A model generated the notes under the pieces. The model had not been told where the DNA came from. It did no database searches and saw only the letters and a program-made list of their open reading frames with translations. Source: Methylocystis sp. (GTDB lineage Bacteria; Pseudomonadota; Alphaproteobacteria; Rhizobiales; Beijerinckiaceae). Taken from it: a DNA stretch of 64,000 nucleotides. The translations under genes were made by a program, and so were the position numbers. Below, piece by piece: positions 8,999 through 18,439 of this stretch; within the stretch, counting starts at the first letter, position 1; the number at the start of each line of letters is the position of its first letter. Location of the stretch: the NCBI RefSeq assembly GCF_021731785.1, contig NZ_JAKFWS010000031.1, positions 1 through 64,000 on the forward strand, written 5' to 3'.

Positions 8999-10197
8999 GC
9001 CTTACGTCCCCATACAGCGAGGAGAAGCTCCTCGATTTCAGAGTTTACGGCATTCATTGCCGCAATCGCTCGATCGTATGTGCTCCGACTGAAACTCGTG
9101 CGCTCCACTTCATAGAGAGTCTGCTTCGACAAAGATGAGTCGGAGATCGCCGTTGTTTTTAGCATTGCATTCTTTAGGACATGCTCACCGCAGAGTCGCC
9201 GCATTAGAGTGTCCATTTGCTGTTGCGGCAAATCTGTAGGCTCAAAACGCGTCACGAGAAAACGAAAGGCGTCGTATTTCAAAACGAGCCCAAAATCCCG
9301 AAACACAGCCAAGAGATCCCCTGCCATCAGCAGATACTGGGAGGTCGATGAGACATCCAACATCTGCGGATGACAAGGAATGATGACAGTCGTTGCTGCA
9401 CATAAGGCAGAGAGCGTGAGGTAGCCCAGTTGCGGCGGACAATCGAAGATGACAAAGTCGAAATTCTCTTCTACCCGGTCAAGCATCACTCTGAGAGCTT
9501 TGTAGAATGGCGTCTTGCCCTTGACCCCTCGATTAACCGCGGTGGCGTGTTCAAACTCCATCAAATGTATTGATGACGGGACGAAGAACACTCCATCAAA
9601 ATACGATTCGCGTATGACCTCTTCGATTTGGACGCGCTCATCATCATAACGAAGCGCCCCGTATAGCGATTCATTCGGTTGCACCTCGGTTTCAGTGTGA
9701 TATCCGAACATGGTGCTGAGACTGCCTTGCGGATCGAGATCGATTGCTAGAACGCGATATCCTTGAAGAGCGAGGTATTGGGCCAAATGGGCGCTATGGA
9801 TTGTTTTTCCTATCCCGCCCTTAAACCCTGACACCGCGATTACTTGTAGCTTTTCGCCGTCGCGCCGGCGTTTGACGTAGCGCCGCGCGCCACCCCCGAC
9901 GTCCAGAAGCTCCCGAATTTCGTTGATCTGTTGAAGCGTATAGAGGCGGCGTCCGGTTGGAGTCGTTTCCAGCTCCGGGCCCTTACCGTCCAAGGATATT
10001 TGGCGAAGATAGGCATCGCTCACGCCGATGAGCTTTGCCGCTTCCGCGCAACTAAATGATCGAAGCCCCTTTTGTGAATTCGGAGGGAAGAGCTTGCTCC
10101 TCAGCTCCTGGAGATTATTCGACAATATCTCCCCGAGCTCCACCATAAGGGTGTCGCCTTCGTCAGCGAGTGTAACGCGTGGGGCGGGCAGGCTCAT
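8995..10197 (-). CDS. repA: Plasmid partitioning protein RepA (ParA ATPase)
   Basis: Deviant Walker A SGFKGGIGKTIHSAHLAQYLALQGYRVLAIDLDPQGSLSTMFG. Confidence 0.96.
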   Translation of the reverse strand: MSLPAPRVTLADEGDTLMVELGEILSNNLQELRSKLFPPNSQKGLRSFSCAEAAKLIGVSDAYLRQISLDGKGPELETTPTGRRLYTLQQINEIRELLDVGGGARRYVKRRRDGEKLQVIAVSGFKGGIGKTIHSAHLAQYLALQGYRVLAIDLDPQGSLSTMFGYHTETEVQPNESLYGALRYDDERVQIEEVIRESYFDGVFFVPSSIHLMEFEHATAVNRGVKGKTPFYKALRVMLDRVEENFDFVIFDCPPQLGYLTLSALCAATTVIIPCHPQMLDVSSTSQYLLMAGDLLAVFRDFGLVLKYDAFRFLVTRFEPTDLPQQQMDTLMRRLCGEHVLKNAMLKTTAISDSSLSKQTLYEVERTSFSRSTYDRAIAAMNAVNSEIEELLLAVWGRKA

Positions 10198-10399
10198 GCT
10201 AGTTACGATCTATTCGCGTCCATCGGATTTGATCGTAACGAGCATCCGCCGATTCGCATCAAACAGCAAGCCTAGTCCGGGGCCATTTTTCGTTAACGAA
10301 TCGTTGATCGGAATCACGACTATTTGTTGCAGGCATGTCGCGGCAGCCGGTCGTATGTTCGCCCGAACAATTCCGAATCGCGACGCATGAGGCAAAAAA

Positions 10400-10415
10400 G
10401 TTCCGAGCTCGGAAC
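10400..10415. promoter_or_regulatory. parS: parS-like centromere site 1
   Basis: GTTCCGAGCTCGGAAC, perfect 16-bp palindrome matching GTTNNNNGCNNNNAAC. Confidence 0.85.
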
Positions 10416-10505
10416 ACTTCTTTTCGCCGCCCCTGCCTTATCTGCATTACGCAGTCTGGGTTCCACGTTCGCCCCCGTTGGGCAGCGCATCTGCTCCAAA
10501 CGAGA

Positions 10506-10521
10506 GTTCCGAGCTCGGAAC
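10506..10521. promoter_or_regulatory. parS: parS-like centromere site 2
   Basis: Second identical GTTCCGAGCTCGGAAC, 106 bp from site 1. Confidence 0.85.
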
Positions 10522-10934
10522 CGCGGCAATCGACTTTAGATCAACATCGCGTTGCCGCCCGGGCGACTCAGCCGTGGCCGAGGCGGCCGTCCGCGCGTGG
10601 CGAGGCAAGAGAGCGGCGGCCGAAAAGACCCCGCGACCTGAGAGTTCTTTACTGTCGCCGCAGCGGGGCTCCCACAATTCTTATCGAGGCTCTACGCTCC
10701 GCCACCCTACGAGCCTCGCTTTGTCCCACCTCCGATTGCGGCGCAAGCATCTCCACACATAAGGTGCTCACAATCGAGCTTGTTGAAGGAGCGTGTCGCG
10801 CGTCGCGATGAATTTCAGGTTCCCCCTACCGCCGCCTTTGCGAAACGCGCCATGCAGATCCATCAGTGCCCGCCGCGACTCAAAAAGGGCGGTGAGGATT
10901 CCCAAATCAAAGGCGGAGCGCCGCTCGGCATTGA

Positions 10935-11076
10935 GTGCAGGAGCGGCTGGACGAGGATCGTGCCGCTGTCGCAGGATCTTCGCGAGAAGGTGATGAAGGC
11001 GATACTGCGCGAGATGTCTCGCCCCGACACTCGGTTCGATATTGGTCCCGCAAGCGATACGCAGAGGTTAGAATAG
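10935..11076 (+). pseudogene. IS630-family transposase 5' remnant (copy A)
   Basis: VPLSQDLREKVMKAILREMSRPDTRFDIGPASD, similar to the segment at 12076. Confidence 0.55.
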
Positions 11077-12048
11077 TGGTGGGCACTCACGCGCCCGCCG
11101 AAGAATCGAAGCGCCATACCGGAGGGCCCATCCCTCGCCTTGTCGGCGAGGTTCGCGACAATGCCCGCTACGAGAAGCACGATGACACTGAAGGGGTGTC
11201 TTTCGAGTGTCGCGTCGTTGCTCTCAAAGGACTCCTCGTTCCTGTGATGCGTCTAATCCGGATTGAAGGCGACGGGATTCAGCGGCGTTACGCCTTTGAA
11301 TTATTCCCCACCCATCTCGCGGAGCACTATGCGACCGAAACCGATTCTTCTTGGCGTCTGCGCTCGTCTCACGTCGATCACTGCGCCCTCGTGGGACGCC
11401 GATCAACAGCCAGGATTCCCTCTAGGCCAAAAAAACTTGCCGAGATACACGCGCTCTTTCCTCATAGACATCGCAACACTCCCGCCGGCGGAGCGGACGG
11501 CGTCGATCGCTCGGCGGGTGCGCGCGAGATGCTGGGTCCGAAGAGGGCAGGGGACGCTAGCCAGGGAAGGCTAGTTCGCCGAGAAGATGCGAGGGCTGCA
11601 AATCCTCGCGATCCGCAGCAAGCATCCCTAAAGACTGGAGGCGACTCCTTCCGGCGGAAGGCGGCGCTCCGAAGCGTCGAAGCAATCCGAAGAACACTTC
11701 CCCGAAGACTTCATTATCGCCCGAGCAAAGCAAGAGCCAAGCGCTGGCCGGGCAGGAGGAACAAGCTGGCGCGGGCGCTGCGGAAAACGAGCAACACCTA
11801 GCGACCTCGCGTCAAGCCCGCCGAGCGCCCGCTCCGCGGCGCTCAGGTCACCCCGCGGCGCCAGAGGCTAGGGGAGGAGGCTCGACGCCGCGCACGATTC
11901 CACCGCCGACAGGCATTTCCCGATGGTGGCCCAGACGGGGTGCCTTTAGAACTCCAGCGCTAAAGCATCGTCCGAGCATGGCGATTCAATAAAGCCGGGC
12001 GGATTCCCATATCGTAAGCGGACCGCCGATCGGCATTGACTGGCGCGA

Positions 12049-12430
12049 GTGGCCCGGGAGGGGATCAGGGCGCTGTCGATGGATCTTCGCGAGAAGGTGA
12101 TGAAGGCGATCCGGGGCGGGATGTCGCGCCGTCAGGCCGCCGCGCGGTTCGATATCGGTCCGGCGACCGACGTGTGCTGGGCCAAGCGCGTCGAGATCAC
12201 CGGCGACATCGGCCCGGCGAAAATGGACGGCGACCACCGCTCGCAGCGCATCGAGGCGCATGCCGACTTCATTCTCGCGCAGATAGAGGAAAAGCCGGAC
12301 ATGACGATCATGGAGCTGAGCGACAAAGTCAGGCGACGCTGCGGCCTCGCCGTCGGCTAGGGCAGACTCTCCAAGCCGCCGATCGCGGTGACCCGGCTGG
12401 CCCGAATTCGAATGAGAAGACGCGCGCATC
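12049..12430 (+). pseudogene. IS630-family transposase 5' remnant (copy B)
   Basis: LSMDLREKVMKAIRGGMSRRQAAARFDIGPATDVCWAKRVEITGDIGPAKMDGDHRSQRIEAHADFILAQIEEKPDMTIMELSDKVR, then premature stop. Confidence 0.75.
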
Positions 12431-13086
12431 GAGGCGCTCGACGCGTTGAACCGAAGCGAAGTCGTGCAAGACGTGCGCTGGTCGTGCTTCGAATTCGCGC
12501 TCGATCAGAGCCGATCCAGCCGCTACAAGCACGCCGTGCGCCATTTGCTGGAATGAGCGAGCCTGGCGGCGAATGTCGGCGACTTCGGAACGCATGAAGC
12601 CTACGGGGCGCGGATACACGGTAAGAACACTTCGTTTTGGTCGCCTCTCTAAAGCATTATCAAGAAACCGAAGGGCAAAATAGAAGGCTCACTATAAGCC
12701 CAGATTATCGGACATGTGCATGAAAAGACAAGTGCGGCGGATTAGGCGGGAAAATAGGTGACAAAGCGCCGTGCCGAAACGCATCTTAGCGGGGCGCACG
12801 ATGTCGCCGCGCGAGGAGCGGCGGGGTGACGGAACAGCCCGTAACAAAAAGGGTTCAGGAGGCGTGATGCCCTCCTCGCATGAGAGCCGGAGCGAGGTGG
12901 AAAGTTCACTCCGGCGAACAGTCGCTAGCGCCCCTCGCGTTTCCTGTCCACGGCGACCGTCACGTCCCGCGCCGACCGTCGCCGTGAGTCTCGCGGCTTG
13001 TCACGTCCGTCTTCCCGTCGAGCTGGACGAGGTTCATGCTGCCAACGCTTAGGATATAGTCCAATATTGCTTCTGGGAGGGGACCG

Positions 13087-14466
13087 TTGGACAGGGCACG
13101 CGCAAAGAGAATGGCGGCCGAATTGGAGGGACGACTCGTTGGCGGCTGGACCATTGGGGCGTATTTGGGAAACGGTTTCTCAGCCGTAGTACTGTCGGCG
13201 GAAAAGGAGGGGCAAACCGCAGCTCTAAAAGTCATCGATCCAGAGATGGTGGAACGTGCGGGAACACAGAAGCAATTGGCGCGCATCCTTCGTGAGAAGG
13301 AGCTTGCTGGACATGGGCACCCGAACCTCGTCGACATTCTCGACGGTGGGCAATGCGGAGAAACAAACCACCTCTATGTGGCGATGGAACTTCTTGAGCC
13401 ACGGACATTGGGACAAGTTCGGAAGAAGCTGCCGGCCTCCAGGATTGGTCCGCTCATCGGTCAATTGGCACGAGCTACGCGCTTCCTAGAGGAACGCGGC
13501 GTTGCCCACCGTGATATCAAGCCTGATAATACGGTGGTTTCTCTTGACTTCAACCGCGTAAAGCTTCTCGACCTAGGCGTGATTCACCCTCCGGCCGATC
13601 CGAACGACCCAAGCGCGGGAACGGGTGATCGGTTCGTCGGTACAGCTCGTTACAGCCCACCGGAATTTTTGTACCGCGAGGAAGTGGACACTCTCGAGGG
13701 TTGGCGGGCTATCACGTTCTATCAATTAGGGGCAACGCTATATGACCTTCTTATGCGTCGACCGATCTTCGACGATTTCCGCGAGCCGCCGGCCCGATTG
13801 TATCGAGCCGTCAAGGACCACATCCCACTGATCGATGCGGAGGATGCCGACCCATGGCTGGTAGATCTGGCGCGGCGCTGCCTGCACAAGGACTGGCGGA
13901 TCCGAAAGGAGCTCGTCACTTGGGACGACTTTGAAGGCCCAAGATCGATGCCGGAATCGGCACAACAAATCCGAGAGCGCCTGAAGAAGCGGATCGAGGT
14001 CGCAAAAACCTCTGCATCAGTGGAAACCACAACCTCAGGAGCACGGCCGACGCGACGCACCTTGGACCAGTTAGCGGGCGCGATGGCTACAATGGCCCGC
14101 GAAGTGTGTCAGCATGGCGGCCTTTTTCCACCGGTTGAAGTGTTGCATATCGCCGGCGACAATAAATGTGTTGTTACCCTTAGGACCGGCCCCTCGGTCC
14201 CTCATGAACTCGCCGGCATCCTCGAGGTTCAGTTCGTTGTAGAACCGCTTGATGCGCAGGCCGCTAATGTTCGTATCACGGCTGCGGCAAGATTGGGCGC
14301 ACCACCAGGCGAGAAGTCAGCTCTGTTATTCGTCGGCGAGCCGTCCGCTCCTGCTTTGCGAGACGCTATCGATTCCTATCTGCATGCAACGCTTGAGAAC
14401 GCGTTGGGTACAGGGACACCGCCAGAAGTGGGTTTGTCTGTGCGTCCCAACATGCCAAGGCTTTGA
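13087..14466 (+). CDS. Hanks-type Ser/Thr protein kinase with C-terminal extension
   Basis: GNGFSAVV, ALKVID, VAHRDIKPDN, LLDLG, GTARYSPPEF motifs; TTG start preceded by GGGAGGGG. Confidence 0.9.
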   Translation: MDRARAKRMAAELEGRLVGGWTIGAYLGNGFSAVVLSAEKEGQTAALKVIDPEMVERAGTQKQLARILREKELAGHGHPNLVDILDGGQCGETNHLYVAMELLEPRTLGQVRKKLPASRIGPLIGQLARATRFLEERGVAHRDIKPDNTVVSLDFNRVKLLDLGVIHPPADPNDPSAGTGDRFVGTARYSPPEFLYREEVDTLEGWRAITFYQLGATLYDLLMRRPIFDDFREPPARLYRAVKDHIPLIDAEDADPWLVDLARRCLHKDWRIRKELVTWDDFEGPRSMPESAQQIRERLKKRIEVAKTSASVETTTSGARPTRRTLDQLAGAMATMAREVCQHGGLFPPVEVLHIAGDNKCVVTLRTGPSVPHELAGILEVQFVVEPLDAQAANVRITAAARLGAPPGEKSALLFVGEPSAPALRDAIDSYLHATLENALGTGTPPEVGLSVRPNMPRL

Positions 14467-14469
14467 GCG

Positions 14470-15636
14470 ATGGTGATGGAGGCGTGGTGGCGAGAACAGA
14501 GCGAACTCGATAAGGACCAGCTCGATGTTATCGGATTGCCCGATGAAGGTAGTTTTCTTGTGAAAGGCCCGCCCGGCTCTGGAAAAACGAATTTGCTTTT
14601 GCTGAGGGCAAACTACCTGACGACTCGCTCACACCCCAATCTTGCGGTCATCGTGTTCAACGCAACGCTGCGTGAATTTATCCGGTCAGGTGCCCAGCGG
14701 TACGATTTTGACGTGCGCAATGTGCAAACTAGCGCGTCGTTGTTGGACGGGTTGTTGCGTGAAGCTGGGGTGCGAATAGAGCTGACCGGTGAATTCGAGA
14801 CGGACCGACTGACTCGAATTGAGCTGGCAGAACGCGTTCTTGTGCGACCGGGCCGTGCTCCACTCTACGATGTGTTGCTTGTCGACGAAGCTCAGGATTT
14901 TCTGCCGCGAGAGATCGTCCTGTTCCGGCACCTTACCCACGATCTCTTCATGGTGGCGGACAGCCGCCAGCGAATCTACGCCGGCGAGTCGCCGATGGAG
15001 GCGCTCGAACAGGCTTCCGAGAGGGTCTTAACCTTGCGATATCACTATCGAAACGGACCGCCGATTTGCGAGCTCGCCGACGCGATCGGCCGAACGTTCT
15101 CAGCCGGGTATGATCCCATTCTTCCAACTTGCAACTACAATTCGCCGGCGCTTAGGTCGAGCGTGAATGTCTTTCGTGGAACTTTGGCGCAGCAGGCCGC
15201 TGAGATTGCCCAGCGATTGACGCTCCAGCGGCGGACCTATCCGGAGGGCTTCCTAGGCGTGGTCTGTCCACGCGCCGCCGATGTTCGCGGCGTCGCCATT
15301 GCTTTGGAAGGAGTTGGCTTGGGGAACCTTTTATGCGTGCAGGACCGCGAGGGGCGATATCAAGCTATTCAACCTGACAAACCGATATGGGTCTCCACCA
15401 TCCACGGCGCCAAAGGCTTGGAATTCAGAGCGCTTCATTTCGCGGCCGCGGAGACCACGGTCTCGGCCGGCGCGGGACAAAAACGGCTTGCATACACTGC
15501 TGTCACCCGAGCAAAGACCGCTTTATCGGTATATCACGATGCGCACCTTCCGGGATATTTGGATGCAGCGGTTCAAAAATTTCGGCAGGCACCTGCAGAA
15601 CGCCCGGGCATAGGAGCAGCGTTTGGACGCCGTTAA
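14470..15636 (+). CDS. UvrD/Rep-like superfamily 1 helicase
   Basis: KGPPGSGKTN Walker A, LLVDEAQDF Walker B, STIHGAKGLEF and AYTAVTRAKTALSVY motifs; starts 3 nt after kinase stop. Confidence 0.9.
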   Translation: MVMEAWWREQSELDKDQLDVIGLPDEGSFLVKGPPGSGKTNLLLLRANYLTTRSHPNLAVIVFNATLREFIRSGAQRYDFDVRNVQTSASLLDGLLREAGVRIELTGEFETDRLTRIELAERVLVRPGRAPLYDVLLVDEAQDFLPREIVLFRHLTHDLFMVADSRQRIYAGESPMEALEQASERVLTLRYHYRNGPPICELADAIGRTFSAGYDPILPTCNYNSPALRSSVNVFRGTLAQQAAEIAQRLTLQRRTYPEGFLGVVCPRAADVRGVAIALEGVGLGNLLCVQDREGRYQAIQPDKPIWVSTIHGAKGLEFRALHFAAAETTVSAGAGQKRLAYTAVTRAKTALSVYHDAHLPGYLDAAVQKFRQAPAERPGIGAAFGRR

Positions 15637-17011
15637 TCGCAATCTCTGGACAGCAGCTTTACGTCGCGAGCAATTGGTTGAATTGCTCGAAGGCCGTGGA
15701 CCTCGCCCGACGCGTGACGACCTGACGAGGCTTCGCCATACACATGGCGGCAAGGAGTTGTTGGGCGTTTGGGTTGCCGAGGATGATCGCTCCTTGTCCC
15801 CGCTGCCGCAAATTCTAATTGCGGAGCGGACGGTGCTCGATGACCTTTTTGCTTGGACCGCATCCTATCTGCGTGCGTTGGGTCCGCTCAGTGCCATCAC
15901 GCGGCCCCTTACCCCCAATCAGTTCGAAGCTCTCCTGGAGCGCAGGCTGCCACAGGAGCCTTGGAAAATTGCGGGAGGGGCAGTTGGCCTTGTCATCTGC
16001 GAAGTGATGACGCTCAGCGAAGGCATCGAGATCGAAGGCGCGGCAGGGGCCACGCCAAATAGCACGCTTTCGTTCGCGATCTTGCGTGCGTGGTCGCTCG
16101 GGCTTCCCCTCGACGCGATCAACGAGATATCTGATGGTTTTACTCGTCTTTCCCATGAGGTGCAGCGGTTGCTGCCCAAAAATATCGTCCGCGGGGTGGA
16201 GGAGATCTCTATTTCTCTCTTAGGTGCCGATTGCGATGGCGGCCGCATAGGCCTGCCGCCGCAACGCGCACGCCATTGGATGCATGATCTGCGGTCAGGC
16301 GCAAATATTTACGAACTAGGCCGTGAGGTCTTGCGTCAGTCTACCGATCTGTTGAGTAGCCATGACGTTGTGCATCTCGAAGAAATGACGGCAGAGAAGC
16401 GCGTGCAATTTTTTGACGCGGTGGCCCCTTCACTCGTCGCATCTGTGGCCAATGAGAATCGCCTTGATTCTGCCTTCGCTCTCGCCTTGGCCGCTTTTAT
16501 CTGCCGACCAGGATTAGAACAGCAGGCCAGCCTCCTAACGGAGCACGCTCAACCGCTGCCTGAGTCCTGGCTTTGGCTAGGAGCTTTGCAGGCCTTCGCT
16601 CCGATATCAGACGTGCTCTCAGTCGGTTCCGGCGCAGGATGGCGCATTGCACGCGAACTATTTCGTCCTGAAGACCCTTGGGCAGCGCCGAGGGCCGACG
16701 CAGCTCTTACCGAGATTGACGTTTTGTCTCGAAGCAATTCAAAGATATTTCAACGATTACTGGGTAGATCGCGCCTCGATGTCGAGATCTACCCCATGAT
16801 AACGACTGCGATTCGAGGAACGAACGCCGCAGCAGACCAACGACGCAATGAAGAAAGCACCCGCGCTGAGTATGTCGCGTCCCGCGACGCTGCTGCCTCA
16901 GGAAAATTGGAGCTGGTTGAGGCCAGCTTAGAAGAGTCGCTGCGCTTGGTGCGCGGCCTGCGCCGCTACGATGGAGGGCCTGGCAGCAAACCAACTCGAC
17001 GTCGCCGATGA
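15623..17011 (+). CDS. Protein of unknown function in kinase/helicase operon
   Basis: 462-aa ORF overlapping helicase stop by 14 bp, same strand; no family recognised. Confidence 0.75.
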   Translation: MDAVNRNLWTAALRREQLVELLEGRGPRPTRDDLTRLRHTHGGKELLGVWVAEDDRSLSPLPQILIAERTVLDDLFAWTASYLRALGPLSAITRPLTPNQFEALLERRLPQEPWKIAGGAVGLVICEVMTLSEGIEIEGAAGATPNSTLSFAILRAWSLGLPLDAINEISDGFTRLSHEVQRLLPKNIVRGVEEISISLLGADCDGGRIGLPPQRARHWMHDLRSGANIYELGREVLRQSTDLLSSHDVVHLEEMTAEKRVQFFDAVAPSLVASVANENRLDSAFALALAAFICRPGLEQQASLLTEHAQPLPESWLWLGALQAFAPISDVLSVGSGAGWRIARELFRPEDPWAAPRADAALTEIDVLSRSNSKIFQRLLGRSRLDVEIYPMITTAIRGTNAAADQRRNEESTRAEYVASRDAAASGKLELVEASLEESLRLVRGLRRYDGGPGSKPTRRRR

Positions 17012-17161
17012 TTGTAATAAGCTCAGTTGGTGGGGGACGCATAGGCGGACTGCACGACCAAAAAATCTGATAAGTATAATTTCACGCGTTGACGATCTCA
17101 TCAAACGCACAAAGGCGGACAAAACGAAGAGTGCAATTCAACTTAGCGTAGGACGTGCATC

Positions 17162-18436
17162 TTGAGACCCTTTCGCTTCATTCATGCCGCCGACATTCAC
17201 CTTGATAGCCCATTGACGGGGCTCGCCGGCTATGAGGGACCTGCTGTCGAGTGCATTCGTAGGGCAACGCGCCAAGCCTTCGACAATCTGATCAGCGAGG
17301 CGATTGACCAAGAAGTTGGTTTTGTATTGATAGCCGGCGATCTGTATGACGGCGACTGGCGCGATTATCAGACCGGCTTATTCTTCATCCGCCAAATGGG
17401 CAGGCTCGCGAAAGTGAACATTCCTGCGTTCGTACTCCACGGCAATCACGATGCAGAAAGCCAAATTACTCGGAGACTCACGCTTCCCGAAGGCGTCAAC
17501 GTGTTTTCCACTCGGAAGCCCGAGACATTCACACTTGAGGAACTTGGCGTTGCGCTTCACGGTCAAAGCTTCCGGCAGCGCAACGTTACCGACAACCTGG
17601 TCCCTGCTTACCCGGAGCCGGTTGAAGGGGCTTTCAACATCGGTATTCTGCACACCGGCATGGGTGGCATGGGCGGGCACGCGAATTACGCACCCTGTGC
17701 GCTCCATGAACTCGTCGCCAAGGGCTACGATTACTGGGCGCTTGGTCACGTTCACCAAGGCGTCATTCTGCACCAGAATCCCCATGTGGTTTTCCCCGGC
17801 AACCTACAGGGACGGCATATTCGGGAAACGGGCCCCAAGGGCGCATACCTTGTCTCTGTCGAGGATCACAAAATCGTCGAATTAGGCCTGCTGTACACCG
17901 ATGTCGTTCGCTGGGCTCATCTCCAGGTCAATGTCGATGGCTGCGACCGCAATGCCGATGCACTAGAGCGCGTGCGGCGCGCTATCGAACAAGCGATAGA
18001 AAGCGATGCCGATGATCGTCTTCTTGCGTGCCGTATCGAGCTAACCGGCCGCACCGAAATCCATGATCATCTACTGATATCGACCGAACATCTTCTCGCC
18101 GAGGCTCAGGCCGCTGCACTGGGGTTCGGCGACGCTGCGGCTTGGATCGAACGCGTCGTCGTTTCCACGGAACCCGTAATCGACCCCGCGGTGCTTGCTG
18201 TGCGTGAGGATGCGCTGGGGGAATTTCACCGCATGTTGGGAGATGCCGCTGCCGACACCGAATTGCTCGGTCAGCTAGAAGCAGATCTCAGCGAACTCGT
18301 CCGCAAGCTCCCATCCGAGTTACGTAGTGATATAGAGGATGCTGCCCTAAAAGCAGCTGTTCAGGCTGATTATCCCACTCTCATCACGCACGTACGCGGC
18401 TACCTCAATGCGCGCCTCACGGTTCAGGAGGGCTGA
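17162..18436 (+). CDS. SbcD/YhaO-like DNA repair exonuclease (metallophosphoesterase)
   Basis: FIHAADIHLDSPLTGL, LIAGDLYDGDW, LHGNHDAESQ, NIGILHTG, YDYWALGHVHQG. Confidence 0.92.
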   Translation: MRPFRFIHAADIHLDSPLTGLAGYEGPAVECIRRATRQAFDNLISEAIDQEVGFVLIAGDLYDGDWRDYQTGLFFIRQMGRLAKVNIPAFVLHGNHDAESQITRRLTLPEGVNVFSTRKPETFTLEELGVALHGQSFRQRNVTDNLVPAYPEPVEGAFNIGILHTGMGGMGGHANYAPCALHELVAKGYDYWALGHVHQGVILHQNPHVVFPGNLQGRHIRETGPKGAYLVSVEDHKIVELGLLYTDVVRWAHLQVNVDGCDRNADALERVRRAIEQAIESDADDRLLACRIELTGRTEIHDHLLISTEHLLAEAQAAALGFGDAAAWIERVVVSTEPVIDPAVLAVREDALGEFHRMLGDAAADTELLGQLEADLSELVRKLPSELRSDIEDAALKAAVQADYPTLITHVRGYLNARLTVQEG

Positions 18437-18439
18437 GCC

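Noticed and set aside
11586-11640. Group I intron core (GCTGC AAATCC ... ATCCGCAGCAAGC, AAGACTGGAGG)
   Set aside because: P4-like pairing is present but I could not find a matching P7/S element or convincing P6; kept only as a generic structured region.
12884-12919. GAGCCGGAGCGAGGTGGAAAGTTCACTCCGGCG as a group II domain V
   Set aside because: Lower stem is good but the upper stem does not pair and there is no clean GNRA loop; no RT or intron end nearby.
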